DNA of 64,000 nucleotides from Paraburkholderia bryophila (GTDB lineage Bacteria > Pseudomonadota > Gammaproteobacteria > Burkholderiales > Burkholderiaceae): NCBI RefSeq assembly GCF_003269035.1, contig NZ_QLTK01000016.1:62001-126000 (forward strand). Reading direction: 5' to 3'. A program made the translations under genes and the position numbers. This document shows, piece after piece, positions 25,391 to 34,325 of this stretch. Within the stretch, counting starts at the first letter, position 1; every line of letters starts with the position of its first letter. Under the pieces are notes generated by a model, which was given only the letters and a program-made list of their open reading frames with translations, did not search any database and was not told the origin of the DNA.

Positions 25391-25744
25391 ATGACCGTGC
25401 TGCTGACCTGGCTGATCAACGCGCTCGCGCTCCTGATCATCACCTACCTCGTTCCGTCGATCCATATCCGTAGTTTCGGCACCGCCCTGATCGTCGCGGT
25501 GGTGCTCGGACTGATCAATACGATCCTGCGTCCGGTGCTGATCCTGTTGACGCTGCCCGTCACGATTCTGACGCTCGGGCTTTTCATTCTGGTGGTCAAT
25601 GCGCTGTGCTTCTGGCTGTGCGCGTCGCTGCTGAAGGGCTTCGAAGTGTCGGGTTTCTGGTCGGCGTTCATCGGCTCGATTCTGTACAGCATCGTTTCGT
25701 GGATCCTGTCCGCGATTATTTTCGGCAACCGCAGTCTCGGTTGA
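25391..25744 (+). CDS. Small four-helix membrane protein (YvlD / phage-holin superfamily IV-like)
   Basis: A 117-residue, very hydrophobic protein with about four transmembrane helices and the family motif LGLINTILRPVLILLTLPVTILTLGLFILVVNALCFWL. The family is often named after a phage holin, but it is widespread in chromosomes without phages and its function is unknown. An AAGGAG site precedes the ATG. It lies 11 bp before metF and is likely co-transcribed with it. There is no other phage gene nearby, so a lysis role is unlikely. Confidence 0.8.
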   Translation: MTVLLTWLINALALLIITYLVPSIHIRSFGTALIVAVVLGLINTILRPVLILLTLPVTILTLGLFILVVNALCFWLCASLLKGFEVSGFWSAFIGSILYSIVSWILSAIIFGNRSLG

Positions 25745-25755
25745 CCTACTGAATC

Positions 25756-26586
25756 ATGAAACCCATCGAACTTTCATTCGAATTCTTCCCGCCGAAAACC
25801 GCGGAAGGCGTCGACAAGCTGCGCGCGACGCGTGCGCAGCTCGCGCCGCTCAAGCCCAAGTTCGTGTCCGTCACGTTTGGCGCTGGCGGCTCGACGCAGC
25901 AGGGCACGCTCGATACCGTCGTCGATATCGCGAGGGAAGGCATCGAAGCCGCGCCGCATGTGTCGTGCATCGGCTCGTCGAAAGACAGCCTGCGGGCGAT
26001 TCTCAACGAATACCGCGCGCATGGCATTCGCCATATCGTCGCGCTGCGCGGCGACTTGCCGTCCGGCATGGGCGAAGTCGGCGAGTTGCGCTATGCGTCG
26101 GAACTGGTGAGCTTCATCCGCGCCGAGTTTGGCGACTGGTTCTGGATCGAGGTGGCCGGTTACCCCGAATACCACCCGCAGTCGCGTTCGCCGCGTCACG
26201 ATATGGACAATTTCGTGCGCAAGGTGAAGGCCGGCGCCAACTCGGTGATTACGCAGTACTTCTTCAATGCGGACGCGTATTTCCGTTTCGTCGACGACGC
26301 GCAGAAGCTCGGCGTGGATGTGCCGGTCGTGCCGGGCATCATGCCGATCACGAACTACTCGCAACTGATGCGCTTCTCCGAGATGTGTGGCGCGGAAGTG
26401 CCGCGTTGGGTCGCGCGCCGGCTGGAAAGCTTCGGCGACGACCGCGAGTCGATCCGCGCGTTCGGGCTCGACGTGGTGACGGATCTGTGCGAGCGCCTGC
26501 TCGACGCCAACGTGCCGGGTTTGCATTTTTATACGCTGAACGGCGCCGCGGCGACCAAGGCGATCTGCGAACGTCTGCACGCCTGA
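25756..26586 (+). CDS. metF: 5,10-methylenetetrahydrofolate reductase
   Basis: A 276-residue FAD-dependent TIM-barrel enzyme of usual bacterial length. It starts with IELSFEFFPPKTAEG, containing the conserved Glu of FEFFPP, and has FVSVTFGAGGS and DRESIRAFGLDVVTDLCERLL near the end. It reduces methylene-THF to methyl-THF for methionine synthesis, supplying the methyl cycle that ahcY keeps running. A strong terminator follows. Confidence 0.96.
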   Translation: MKPIELSFEFFPPKTAEGVDKLRATRAQLAPLKPKFVSVTFGAGGSTQQGTLDTVVDIAREGIEAAPHVSCIGSSKDSLRAILNEYRAHGIRHIVALRGDLPSGMGEVGELRYASELVSFIRAEFGDWFWIEVAGYPEYHPQSRSPRHDMDNFVRKVKAGANSVITQYFFNADAYFRFVDDAQKLGVDVPVVPGIMPITNYSQLMRFSEMCGAEVPRWVARRLESFGDDRESIRAFGLDVVTDLCERLLDANVPGLHFYTLNGAAATKAICERLHA

Positions 26587-26613
26587 GATCCGGTTCGTCA
26601 GGATCGGGATGAG

Positions 26614-26650
26614 AAACCGCGCGGCCGACCCAAGCCGCGCGGTTTTTTTT
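26614..26650 (+). terminator. Rho-independent terminator after metF
   Basis: A perfect 12-bp stem (26614-26625 with 26634-26645, loop of 8) leads into a run of eight T. It marks the end of the ahcY-metF block. Confidence 0.95.
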
Positions 26651-26836
26651 GCGCCGCACCACCCGGGCGCCGCGCCGACCGAGCGCCACGAGTCCTATGC
26701 TTGGCATGAAATAGCCACGGCCGCCACGCTTTTTTCCGTCCCCACCCTCTGCGGTCGGCCGGCCGCCCAGCGCCAGCGCGCGGAGCGCCCTCTGCCCTAA
26801 AGGTTTCCGATCGTCAACACGGGTAATTTCCTCCGC

Positions 26837-26866
26837 TTGTTGCCCCGAGCCAAGCTCAAGTAAGAT
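26837..26866 (+). promoter_or_regulatory. Candidate sigma-70 promoter of dppA
   Basis: TTGTTG (26837-26842), 18-base spacer, TAAGAT (26861-26866). The match is moderate, but it is the best in the 258 bp between the metF terminator and dppA. The rest of that gap is GC-rich and shows no gene. Confidence 0.45.
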
Positions 26867-26908
26867 CGCGCTACGCCGGCGACAGCCGGCCCCGATCCTG
26901 GAGGAAAC

Positions 26909-28537
26909 ATGAAGCAAAACAATCTGTTGCGCGCCGTGCGTGTTACGACGCTCGTCGCCGCCGCAGCGGCATCGCTGGTGGGCGCGAGCGTCGCGCGCGC
27001 CGAGATTCCGAATAAAACCCTGGTTTACTGCTCAGAAGGCAGTCCCGCGGGTTTCGATCCGGCCCAATACACCACGGGCACCGATTTCACGGCTAACACG
27101 TTCACCGTCTACAACCGCCTCGTCGAATTCGAGCGCGGCGGCACCAAGGTCGAGCCGGGCCTCGCCGAAAAGTGGGAAGTGTCCCCGGACGGCAAGACGT
27201 ACACATTCCATCTGCGTCACGGCGTGAAGTTCCAGACCACGTCGTTCTTCAAGCCGACCCGCGAATTCAACGCGGACGACGTCCTGTTCACGTTCCAGCG
27301 CATGCTCGACCCGAACTCGGCGTTCCATAAGGCGTATCCGGTCCAGTTCCCGTACTTCACGGACATGGGCCTCGACAAGCTGATCACCGGCGTCGAAAAG
27401 GTCGACCCGTACACGGTCAAGTTCACGCTGAAGGAAGTCAACGCGCCGTTCATCCAGAATCTGGCGATGGAATACGCGTCGATCCTGTCGAGCGAATACG
27501 GCGACCAGTTGATGAAGGCCGGCAAGGCCGCCGACATCAACCAGTACCCGGTCGGCACGGGTCCGTTCATTTTCCGCAGCTACACGAAAGACGCGACGAT
27601 CCGCTTCGACGGCAATCCGGATTACTGGAAGCCGAACGCAGTGAAGATCTCCAAGCTGATCTTCTCGATCACGCCGGACGCCGGTGTGCGCGTGCAGAAG
27701 ATCAAGCGCGACGAATGCCAGGTGATGAGCTATCCGCGTCCGGCCGACATCGCGCCGCTGAAGGCTGAATCGAGCCTCGACATGCCGTCGCAACCGGGCT
27801 TCAACCTCGGCTATCTCGCGTACAACGTCACGCACAAGCCGGTCGACAAGCTCGAAGTGCGTCAGGCGCTGGACATGGCGATCAACAAGAAGGCGATCAT
27901 CGACTCGGTGTATCAAGGCGCGGGCCAGGCCGCGACGAACCCGATGCCGCCGACCCAATGGTCGTACGACAAGAACCTGAAGAGTGCGTCCTACGATACG
28001 GACAAGGCCAAGGCACTGCTCGCGAAGGCCGGTTTCCCGAACGGCTTCGACATCACGCTGTGGGCGATGCCGGTGCAACGCGCCTACAACCCGAACGCCC
28101 GTCTGATGGCGGAAATGATCCAGGCCGACTGGGCCAAGATCGGCGTGAAGGCGAAGATCGTCACGTATGAATGGGGCGAGTACATTAAGCGCGCGCACGC
28201 GGGTGAAGACGACACGATGCTGATTGGCTGGACCGGCGACAACGGCGATCCGGACAACTGGCTCGGCACGTTGCTCGGCTGCGAAGCGGTGAACGGCAAC
28301 AACTTCTCGAAGTGGTGCTACAAGCCGTTCGACGATCTGATCCAGAAGGGCCGCGTCACGTCGGATCAGGCCGGCCGCACCTCGGCTTACATGCAGGCGC
28401 AGCAGATTTTCGCGCAGCAACTGCCGTTCTCGCCGATCGCTCACTCCACGGTTTACCAGCCGGTTAGCAAGAAGGTGGTCGACATGCGCATCGAACCGCT
28501 CGGCTACGCGCGCTTCGACGGCGTCAGCGTCAAGTAA
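26909..28537 (+). CDS. dppA: Dipeptide ABC transporter substrate-binding protein DppA
   Basis: A 542-residue periplasmic SBP_bac_5 protein. A signal peptide of about 30 residues ends near ARAEI. The mature part begins TLVYCSEGSPAGFDPAQYTTGTDFTA, the DppA-type start. Other landmarks are the TYTFHLRHGVKFQTT segment and AFNLGYLAYN-like binding-lobe sequence. It follows a strong CTGGAGGAAAC ribosome site. It delivers dipeptides, and possibly heme or 5-aminolevulinate as in E. coli, to DppBCDF. A terminator-like hairpin separates it from dppB, as expected for a binding protein made in excess. Confidence 0.93.
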   Translation: MKQNNLLRAVRVTTLVAAAAASLVGASVARAEIPNKTLVYCSEGSPAGFDPAQYTTGTDFTANTFTVYNRLVEFERGGTKVEPGLAEKWEVSPDGKTYTFHLRHGVKFQTTSFFKPTREFNADDVLFTFQRMLDPNSAFHKAYPVQFPYFTDMGLDKLITGVEKVDPYTVKFTLKEVNAPFIQNLAMEYASILSSEYGDQLMKAGKAADINQYPVGTGPFIFRSYTKDATIRFDGNPDYWKPNAVKISKLIFSITPDAGVRVQKIKRDECQVMSYPRPADIAPLKAESSLDMPSQPGFNLGYLAYNVTHKPVDKLEVRQALDMAINKKAIIDSVYQGAGQAATNPMPPTQWSYDKNLKSASYDTDKAKALLAKAGFPNGFDITLWAMPVQRAYNPNARLMAEMIQADWAKIGVKAKIVTYEWGEYIKRAHAGEDDTMLIGWTGDNGDPDNWLGTLLGCEAVNGNNFSKWCYKPFDDLIQKGRVTSDQAGRTSAYMQAQQIFAQQLPFSPIAHSTVYQPVSKKVVDMRIEPLGYARFDGVSVK

Positions 28538-28605
28538 TTCGCCTGGCGAATCGTAATAGTTACGCAGTACGCTTTTCGCACGGTTAGAAAACTGGTCGAA
28601 ATGGT

Positions 28606-28649
28606 CCGGCGACCGGGGTCACAAGCCCTCGTCGCCGGTTGCGTTTTTT
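28606..28649 (+). terminator. Attenuator-like terminator between dppA and dppB
   Basis: CCGGCGAC (28606-28613) pairs with GTCGCCGG (28631-28638), and the inner bases can extend the stem. TTGCGTTTTTT follows. It lies inside the dpp operon, so partial termination would raise dppA over dppBCDF mRNA. Confidence 0.8.
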
Positions 28650-28676
28650 CTTCATCAAGACCATAGGGACACAATC

Positions 28677-29687
28677 ATGTTCCGCTTTGTTTTGCGCCGC
28701 ATCGGCATGGTGATTCCGACTTTCATCGGCATCACGATCCTTGCGTTCGCGCTGATTCACCTGATTCCGGGCGACCCCATCGAAGTGATGATGGGCGAGC
28801 GCGGCGTCGATCCCGCGATGCACGCCGCGGCGCTGCACCGGCTCGGGCTCGACGAACCCCTGCCGATGCAGTACGTCCACTACGTCGGCCGCGCGCTGCA
28901 TGGGGACCTCGGCATGTCGATCATCACCAATACCAGCGTGATGGGCGAATTCCTCGCGCGCTTTCCCGCCACCATCGAACTGTCGATCTGCGCCATGCTG
29001 TTCGCGCTGATCGTGGGCCTGCCCGCCGGCGTGTTCGCGGCGTTGCGACGCGGTACGGTGGTCGATCACGGCGTGATGGGCACGGCGCTGACCGGCTACT
29101 CGATGCCGATTTTCTGGTGGGGCTTGATCCTCATCATGCTGTTCTCGGTGAAGCTCGGCTGGACGCCGGTGTCGGGCCGCATCGCGGTCGAATACGACAT
29201 TCCGCACGTCACGGGTTTCATGTTGATCGACGCAATGATGTCGACCGACGAAGGCGCGTTCAAGTCCGCGCTGAGCCATCTGATCCTGCCGGCCATCGTG
29301 CTCGGCACGATTCCGCTGGCGGTCGTCGCGCGTATGACGCGTTCGTCGATGCTCGAAGTGCTGCGTGAGGATTACATCCGCACCGCGCGCGCGAAGGGTT
29401 TGTCGCCGGCACGCGTGATCGTCGTGCATGCGTTGCGCAATGCGCTGATTCCGGTCGTGACGGTGATCGGTTTGCAGGTCGGCACACTGCTCGCGGGCGC
29501 GGTGCTGACCGAGACGCTGTTTTCGTGGCCGGGTATCGGCAAATGGCTGATCGACGCGATCAGCCGGCGCGATTATCCGGTGGTGCAGGGCGGTATCCTG
29601 ATGATCGCCACGCTGGTGATCGTGGTGAACCTGTTCGTCGACCTGTTGTACGGCGTGCTCAATCCACGCATCCGCCATACGAGGTAA
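28677..29687 (+). CDS. dppB: Dipeptide ABC transporter permease DppB
   Basis: A 336-residue inner-membrane permease with about six helices. It starts with the DppB/OppB FRFVLRRIGMVIPTFIGITILAFALIHLIPGDP. The EAA loop (YIRTARAKGLSPARVIVVHALRNALIPVVT) contacts the ATPases. It lies 6 bp before dppC. It forms the translocation channel together with DppC. Confidence 0.95.
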   Translation: MFRFVLRRIGMVIPTFIGITILAFALIHLIPGDPIEVMMGERGVDPAMHAAALHRLGLDEPLPMQYVHYVGRALHGDLGMSIITNTSVMGEFLARFPATIELSICAMLFALIVGLPAGVFAALRRGTVVDHGVMGTALTGYSMPIFWWGLILIMLFSVKLGWTPVSGRIAVEYDIPHVTGFMLIDAMMSTDEGAFKSALSHLILPAIVLGTIPLAVVARMTRSSMLEVLREDYIRTARAKGLSPARVIVVHALRNALIPVVTVIGLQVGTLLAGAVLTETLFSWPGIGKWLIDAISRRDYPVVQGGILMIATLVIVVNLFVDLLYGVLNPRIRHTR

Positions 29688-29693
29688 ATCACT

Positions 29694-30611
29694 ATGGCTG
29701 ACATTCAAAATACAGTCCCCCAAGCGGTCACGCCGCCCAGCGGCCGTGCTATCGCCGCCCGTGAATTCTGGGCGAATTTCTCGCGCAACCGCGGTGCGGT
29801 CGCTGCGGGCATCATCGTGCTGGCGCTGATCTTCATCGCGATCTTCGCGCCGCTGATCGCGCCGCACAGCCCGATCGAGCAATACCGCGACAGCGTGAAG
29901 ATTCCACCCGCCTGGCTCGACGGCGGCAACTGGAAGTTCATTCTCGGCACTGACGAAGCGGGCCGCGACATCCTCTCGCGTCTCATGTACGGCGCGCGGC
30001 TGTCGTTCTGGATCGGCTTCGTTTCGGTGGTGCTCGCGCTGATTCCGGGCATCGTGCTCGGTTTGATCGCGGCGTTCTTCGAGAAGTGGGCCGATACGCC
30101 GATCATGCGCATCATGGACGTGCTGCTCGCATTGCCGTCGCTGCTGCTCGCGGTCGCGGTGGTGGCGATCATCGGTCCGGGTCTCGTCAATACGATGCTG
30201 GCCATCGCGATCGTCGCGTTGCCGGGATATGTGCGTCTGACGCGCGCGTCCGCGCAGGGCGAGTTGCAGAAGGAATACGTGACCGCGTCGCGCGTCGCGG
30301 GCGCGGGCACCTTGCGGCTGATGTTCTCGCAAGTGCTGCCCAACTGCACCGCGCCGCTGATCGTGCAGGCCACGCTGGGGTTTTCGTCGGCGATTCTCGA
30401 CGCGGCCGCGCTCGGCTTTCTCGGCCTCGGCGTGCAACCGCCCGCGGCGGAGTGGGGCGCGATGCTGGCTTCGGCGCGCGATTACATCGACAACGCCTGG
30501 TGGATCGTCACCTTGCCCGGCCTGTCCATCGTGATCTCGGTGCTGGCCATCAACCTGCTCGGCGACGGGCTGCGCGATGCGCTCGACCCCAAACTGAAAC
30601 GGATGGCGTGA
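29694..30611 (+). CDS. dppC: Dipeptide ABC transporter permease DppC
   Basis: A 305-residue permease with an N-terminal OppC-type helix (FWANFSRNRGAVAAGIIVLALIFIAIFAPLIAPHSP). The LGTDEAGRDILSRLMYGARLS motif is typical of DppC. The EAA loop is YVTASRVAGAGTLRLMFSQVLPN. It pairs with DppB. One base separates its stop from the dppD start. Confidence 0.95.
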   Translation: MADIQNTVPQAVTPPSGRAIAAREFWANFSRNRGAVAAGIIVLALIFIAIFAPLIAPHSPIEQYRDSVKIPPAWLDGGNWKFILGTDEAGRDILSRLMYGARLSFWIGFVSVVLALIPGIVLGLIAAFFEKWADTPIMRIMDVLLALPSLLLAVAVVAIIGPGLVNTMLAIAIVALPGYVRLTRASAQGELQKEYVTASRVAGAGTLRLMFSQVLPNCTAPLIVQATLGFSSAILDAAALGFLGLGVQPPAAEWGAMLASARDYIDNAWWIVTLPGLSIVISVLAINLLGDGLRDALDPKLKRMA

Positions 30612-30612
30612 T

Positions 30613-31617
30613 ATGACCAATCTATTGACCATCCGCAACCTGGCGGTGAATTTCAACGGACTGCCTGCGGTCGACCGGATCAGCCTCGATGTGGCGCCGG
30701 GCGAAGTCGTCGGCGTGGTCGGCGAATCCGGTTCGGGTAAGAGCGTCACGATGATGGCGCTGATGGGCCTGATCGACGCCCCTGGCAAAGTCACGGCCGA
30801 TGAAGTCACCTTCAATGGCCGCGACCTGTTGAAAGCCTCGGCGAAGGAACGCCGCAAGGTCATCGGCAAAGACATCGCGATGGTGTTCCAGGACGCGCTC
30901 ACCAGCCTGAATCCGAGCTACACGGTCGGCTATCAGATCAAGGAAGTGCTGAAGCTGCACGAAGGGCTGCGCGGCAGCGCGCTGGACAAACGCGCATTGG
31001 AGCTGCTCGATCAGGTCGGCATTCCCGACCCGAAAGGCCGCATCGGTTCGTTTCCGCATCAGATGTCCGGTGGCATGAACCAGCGCGTGATGATCGCCAT
31101 GGCGATTGCCTGCAACCCGAAGCTGCTGATCGCCGACGAACCGACCACGGCGCTCGACGTGACGATCCAGGCGCAGATCATGGAGTTGCTGATCAAGCTG
31201 CAGAAGGAACGCGGCATGGCGCTGGTGCTGATCTCGCACGATCTGGCGGTGGTGTCCGAGGTCGCGCAACGCGTCGCGGTCATGTACGCTGGCGAAGTGA
31301 TCGAAACGAACCGGGTGCCCGATATCTTCGCCGCGCCGCATCATCCGTACACGGAAGCGCTGCTGGCGGCAATTCCCGAGCACAACGTCGGCGCGGTGCG
31401 GCTGGCCGCGTTGCCGGGCATGGTGCCGGGGCGCGACGACCGGCCCAAGGGCTGTCTGTTCGCACCGCGTTGCAAGTACGTCGTCGACGACTGCACCAAG
31501 GCGCGTCCGGCGCTGGCGCCCGTGCAAGGCCATGCCGAAGTGGCGCGCGTGCGCTGCATCAAACCCCTGAACCTGAGCGGCGACGCCAACGTTCACACCC
31601 ATGGAGGCGCACGATGA
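30613..31617 (+). CDS. dppD: Dipeptide ABC transporter ATPase DppD
   Basis: A 334-residue ABC ATPase. Walker A is GESGSGKS, the Q-loop is MVFQDALTSLNP, the signature is MSGGMNQRVMIAMAI, and Walker B is LLIADEPTTALD. The C-terminal Cys-containing oligopeptide-transporter extension (GCLFAPRCKYVVDDC) is present. It overlaps dppF by ATGA. Confidence 0.96.
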   Translation: MTNLLTIRNLAVNFNGLPAVDRISLDVAPGEVVGVVGESGSGKSVTMMALMGLIDAPGKVTADEVTFNGRDLLKASAKERRKVIGKDIAMVFQDALTSLNPSYTVGYQIKEVLKLHEGLRGSALDKRALELLDQVGIPDPKGRIGSFPHQMSGGMNQRVMIAMAIACNPKLLIADEPTTALDVTIQAQIMELLIKLQKERGMALVLISHDLAVVSEVAQRVAVMYAGEVIETNRVPDIFAAPHHPYTEALLAAIPEHNVGAVRLAALPGMVPGRDDRPKGCLFAPRCKYVVDDCTKARPALAPVQGHAEVARVRCIKPLNLSGDANVHTHGGAR

Positions 31618-32633
31618 ACGCTGTACCCGAAACGCGGCGCCAGTCGAACCATGCGGGCGATCACGTGCTGGTCGCCGACCAGCTCGCGCGTTACTACTCC
31701 GTTAAACGCGGCATGTTTTCGTCGGGCACCGTGAAGGCGTTGAACGGCGTCTCGTTCGCGCTCGAGCGCGGCAAGACGCTGGCCGTGGTCGGCGAATCCG
31801 GTTGCGGCAAATCGACGCTGGCGCGCCAGCTCACCATGATCGAGGCGCCCAGCGCGGGCCGGTTGATGATCGACGGTGAAGACGTGGCTGGTGCGGATCA
31901 CGCGAAGATCGCCGCATTGCGGCGGCGCGTGCAGATGGTGTTCCAGAATCCGTTTGCGTCGCTGAATCCGCGCAAGACCGTCGAGCAGACGCTCGGAGAA
32001 CCGCTCGCGATCAACACGCAACTGAGCGCGACCGAACGCGCCGAACGGATCGCGCAGATGATGCGTACCGTCGGCCTGCGTCCGGAACACGCGAAGCGTT
32101 ATCCGCATATGTTCTCGGGCGGCCAGCGCCAGCGTGTGGCGATTGCCCGCGCGATGATTCTCGACCCGCAGATCGTGGTCGCCGATGAACCCGTGTCGGC
32201 GCTCGACGTGTCGATCCAGGCGCAGATTCTGAATCTGTTCATGGACCTGCAGGAACAGTTCAAGACCAGCTACGTGTTCATCTCGCACAACCTCTCGGTG
32301 GTCGAGCATATCGCCGACGACGTAATGGTGATGTACTTCGGCGGCGTGGCGGAACTCGGCGACAAGAAACGGATTTTCTCGAACCCGCGGCATCCGTACA
32401 CGCGCGCGCTGATGTCGGCCACGCCGTCCATCTTCGAGGCGGATCGCACCATCAAGATCAAGCTGCAAGGTGAGATGCCGTCGCCGCTGAATCCTCCGTC
32501 GGGTTGCACGTTTCACCTGCGCTGCCCGTATGCGATCGACCGCTGCCGCAGTGAAGAGCCGAAGCTGCGTGAAGTAGACGGCCGCCAGGTGTCGTGTCAC
32601 CGCGCCGAGGAGGTGGGGGACGTGAATGCCTGA
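31614..32633 (+). CDS. dppF: Dipeptide ABC transporter ATPase DppF
   Basis: A 339-residue ABC ATPase. Walker A is GESGCGKS, the signature is FSGGQRQRVAIARAM, Walker B is IVVADEPVSALD, and the C-terminal Cys motif is GCTFHLRCPYAIDRC. The ATG at 31614 follows GGAGG and overlaps the dppD stop; the longer upstream frame lies within dppD. DppD and DppF form the heterodimeric motor. The stop overlaps the next gene by 8 bp. Confidence 0.96.
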   Translation: MNAVPETRRQSNHAGDHVLVADQLARYYSVKRGMFSSGTVKALNGVSFALERGKTLAVVGESGCGKSTLARQLTMIEAPSAGRLMIDGEDVAGADHAKIAALRRRVQMVFQNPFASLNPRKTVEQTLGEPLAINTQLSATERAERIAQMMRTVGLRPEHAKRYPHMFSGGQRQRVAIARAMILDPQIVVADEPVSALDVSIQAQILNLFMDLQEQFKTSYVFISHNLSVVEHIADDVMVMYFGGVAELGDKKRIFSNPRHPYTRALMSATPSIFEADRTIKIKLQGEMPSPLNPPSGCTFHLRCPYAIDRCRSEEPKLREVDGRQVSCHRAEEVGDVNA

Positions 32634-33801
32634 TGGGGTGGCGGCGCGTCGTTTTACGCGCCGCTCGCGTGATGGCGGCCGCCGTGCCGCTTTCGCGCGG
32701 CGCTGGAGGAGGCGTGCGCTGACCGGCGCCGTGCTCGCCTGTTCGGTGTTCGGCATCGGTTCGGTCTTGCCGCCGGGCATGACGTTGCATGTGCTGCCGA
32801 TCGGACTCGCGCAGGCTGCTGGGGCGGCCGCCAATGCGCCAGGCCAGGCCGGGCGTGCGGCGCCGCCACCGCCCAGCATGCCGGCGCCCCCGCGCGCCAG
32901 CGTGCCCGGTTTCAACCCGCCGCCCGCTTCGCCGGGCACCACCGCGAGCGGCCCGGTGCGTCAACAGCCGGCGCGCATGCCTTTCTACGTCGCGACACGC
33001 GGCACCACCACCATTTACGTTCTGGGCACGCTGCATGTCGGCGATCCCGCCGACTATCCTGCCAAACAGCCGTTCCGTGCGCCCATCCTCGGCGCCCTGG
33101 CGGCGTCGCCGACTTTGGCGCTCGAACTCTCACCCGACGAACTACTGGTCTCGCAAGACGACGTGTCGAAGTACGGCGTGTGCCGGCGCGACTGTCTGCC
33201 GGGTCTGTTACCCGATCCGTTATGGCGCAAGCTGGCCTTTCGTCTGCGGGGCAATCCCGCCGCGCTGGACGCGATCAAGAAGATGCGGCCGTGGCTCGCG
33301 TCGCTGGTGGTCGAAACCTACGATTCGCTGAGCGCCGGCCTGCAAACCGAGTACGGCACGGAAGCGCAATTGCAGAACGTGTATATCCGCACGCGCGGCA
33401 AGATCGTCGGACTCGAAACCCTGCCGCAACAAATGCGCGCATTCACCGGGCTCTCGCTCGCGCAGCAGCGCGAGATGCTGGCGCAGGACCTCGTGCAGAC
33501 GCCTGCGGAAAACGTCGAAGACGTGCGGACCCTGCACCGCTTGTGGCGCGTCGGCGACGCCGATGCGATCGCCGCCTGGCAGGCGGCCAAATCCGAAAAA
33601 CTCGCGCGTGACCAGCGCGTCTCCGATTCGATCGACAACCGCATCGTCTACGAACGCAACCGGCGTTTCGTGTCGCGCATGTTGCTGATTGCCGCACCGA
33701 ACAAACCGGTGTTCGTGGCGATCGGCGCATTGCATCTGGGCGGCCGCAAAGGCGTGTTGCAACTGTTGCGGCAACACGGTTTCGTGGTGGATGCGTATTG
33801 A
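32626..33801 (+). CDS. TraB/GumN family protein
   Basis: A 391-residue protein. An Arg-rich N-terminus leads into a hydrophobic segment (about residues 31-50), then a Pro/Ala-rich linker. The GumN/TraB domain (about residues 115-390) has the two family histidine motifs: VLGTLHVGDPADYP near its start and FVAIGALHLGGRKGVLQLLRQHGF at its end. The family is linked to membrane-anchored metalloprotease-like (Tiki) folds; the bacterial role is unclear. It overlaps dppF and has AGGAGG upstream, so it is probably co-expressed with the dipeptide transporter, though a functional link is only inferred. Confidence 0.87.
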   Translation: MPDGVAARRFTRRSRDGGRRAAFARRWRRRALTGAVLACSVFGIGSVLPPGMTLHVLPIGLAQAAGAAANAPGQAGRAAPPPPSMPAPPRASVPGFNPPPASPGTTASGPVRQQPARMPFYVATRGTTTIYVLGTLHVGDPADYPAKQPFRAPILGALAASPTLALELSPDELLVSQDDVSKYGVCRRDCLPGLLPDPLWRKLAFRLRGNPAALDAIKKMRPWLASLVVETYDSLSAGLQTEYGTEAQLQNVYIRTRGKIVGLETLPQQMRAFTGLSLAQQREMLAQDLVQTPAENVEDVRTLHRLWRVGDADAIAAWQAAKSEKLARDQRVSDSIDNRIVYERNRRFVSRMLLIAAPNKPVFVAIGALHLGGRKGVLQLLRQHGFVVDAY

Positions 33802-33945
33802 AATTCGCACCATGGTCCGGGTGCGCAAGACTCCCCTGATTGACGCGGCGTCCTAAGCCGGGTCGGCCGTTCGGCCAGAATAGGAACGAGGTTCCACACC
33901 GCCAGTCCGATGCTGACGTGTGCCGCAAAATGCTCGCGGCGCACG

Positions 33946-33975
33946 CTGACATGGCGTGTTCTTGCATGCTATGAT
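33946..33975 (+). promoter_or_regulatory. Sigma-70 promoter of brnT-brnA
   Basis: CTGACA (33946-33951), an 18-base spacer and TATGAT (33970-33975) match the consensus at 5/6 in each box. The predicted start, near 33982, falls after an ATG at 33978 and before the GTG at 34005, which supports the GTG as the brnT start. Confidence 0.75.
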
Positions 33976-34004
33976 GTATGTACAAACGTCAATACAGGTG
34001 GCGT

Positions 34005-34283
34005 GTGCTTTTCGAATGGGACGAAATCAAGAATCAGATCAACATCCGCAAACATGGCATCGATTTCAGCGATGCGATCGACGTGTTCAATCATCCCGTA
34101 CTGACGGCGCTGGATCAGCGCGAAGACTATGGCGAGGAGCGCTGGATAGCGCTGGGTTGTATATCGGTGATCCTCGGCGTGGTGGTGTATGTGGAGCGCG
34201 ACGAAAACGTGCTGCGGATCATTTCGGCGCGCAAGGCAACCCGCCGCGAAATCACGCAATACAGGCAGCGTGTCTGGCACTGA
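34005..34283 (+). CDS. brnT: BrnT-family toxin (RelE-like ribonuclease)
   Basis: A 92-residue DUF497/BrnT protein. It starts with LFEWDEIKNQINIRKHGIDFSDAIDVF and ends with the catalytic-type segment VLRIISARKATRREITQYRQ, which holds the conserved Arg/Lys/Arg residues of the RelE-like fold. BrnT of Brucella is an RNase neutralised by BrnA. I use the GTG at 34005 because the promoter places the mRNA start just upstream; ATG 33978 would add nine residues. It is the first gene of the pair, the usual toxin-first BrnTA order. Confidence 0.85.
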   Translation: MLFEWDEIKNQINIRKHGIDFSDAIDVFNHPVLTALDQREDYGEERWIALGCISVILGVVVYVERDENVLRIISARKATRREITQYRQRVWH

Positions 34284-34325
34284 CTGAAACGGGCGCCGTC
34301 GCGGCAAACTGGCAGAGGTGAAAGG

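Noticed and set aside
25391..25744. Prophage remnant
   Set aside because: Only one holin-superfamily gene is present, with no integrase, capsid or att site around.
28584..30902. Long minus-strand frame of about 770 codons opposite dppB and dppC
   Set aside because: The composition is almost only Arg, His, Asp and Gln. The sense strand has clear permease genes.
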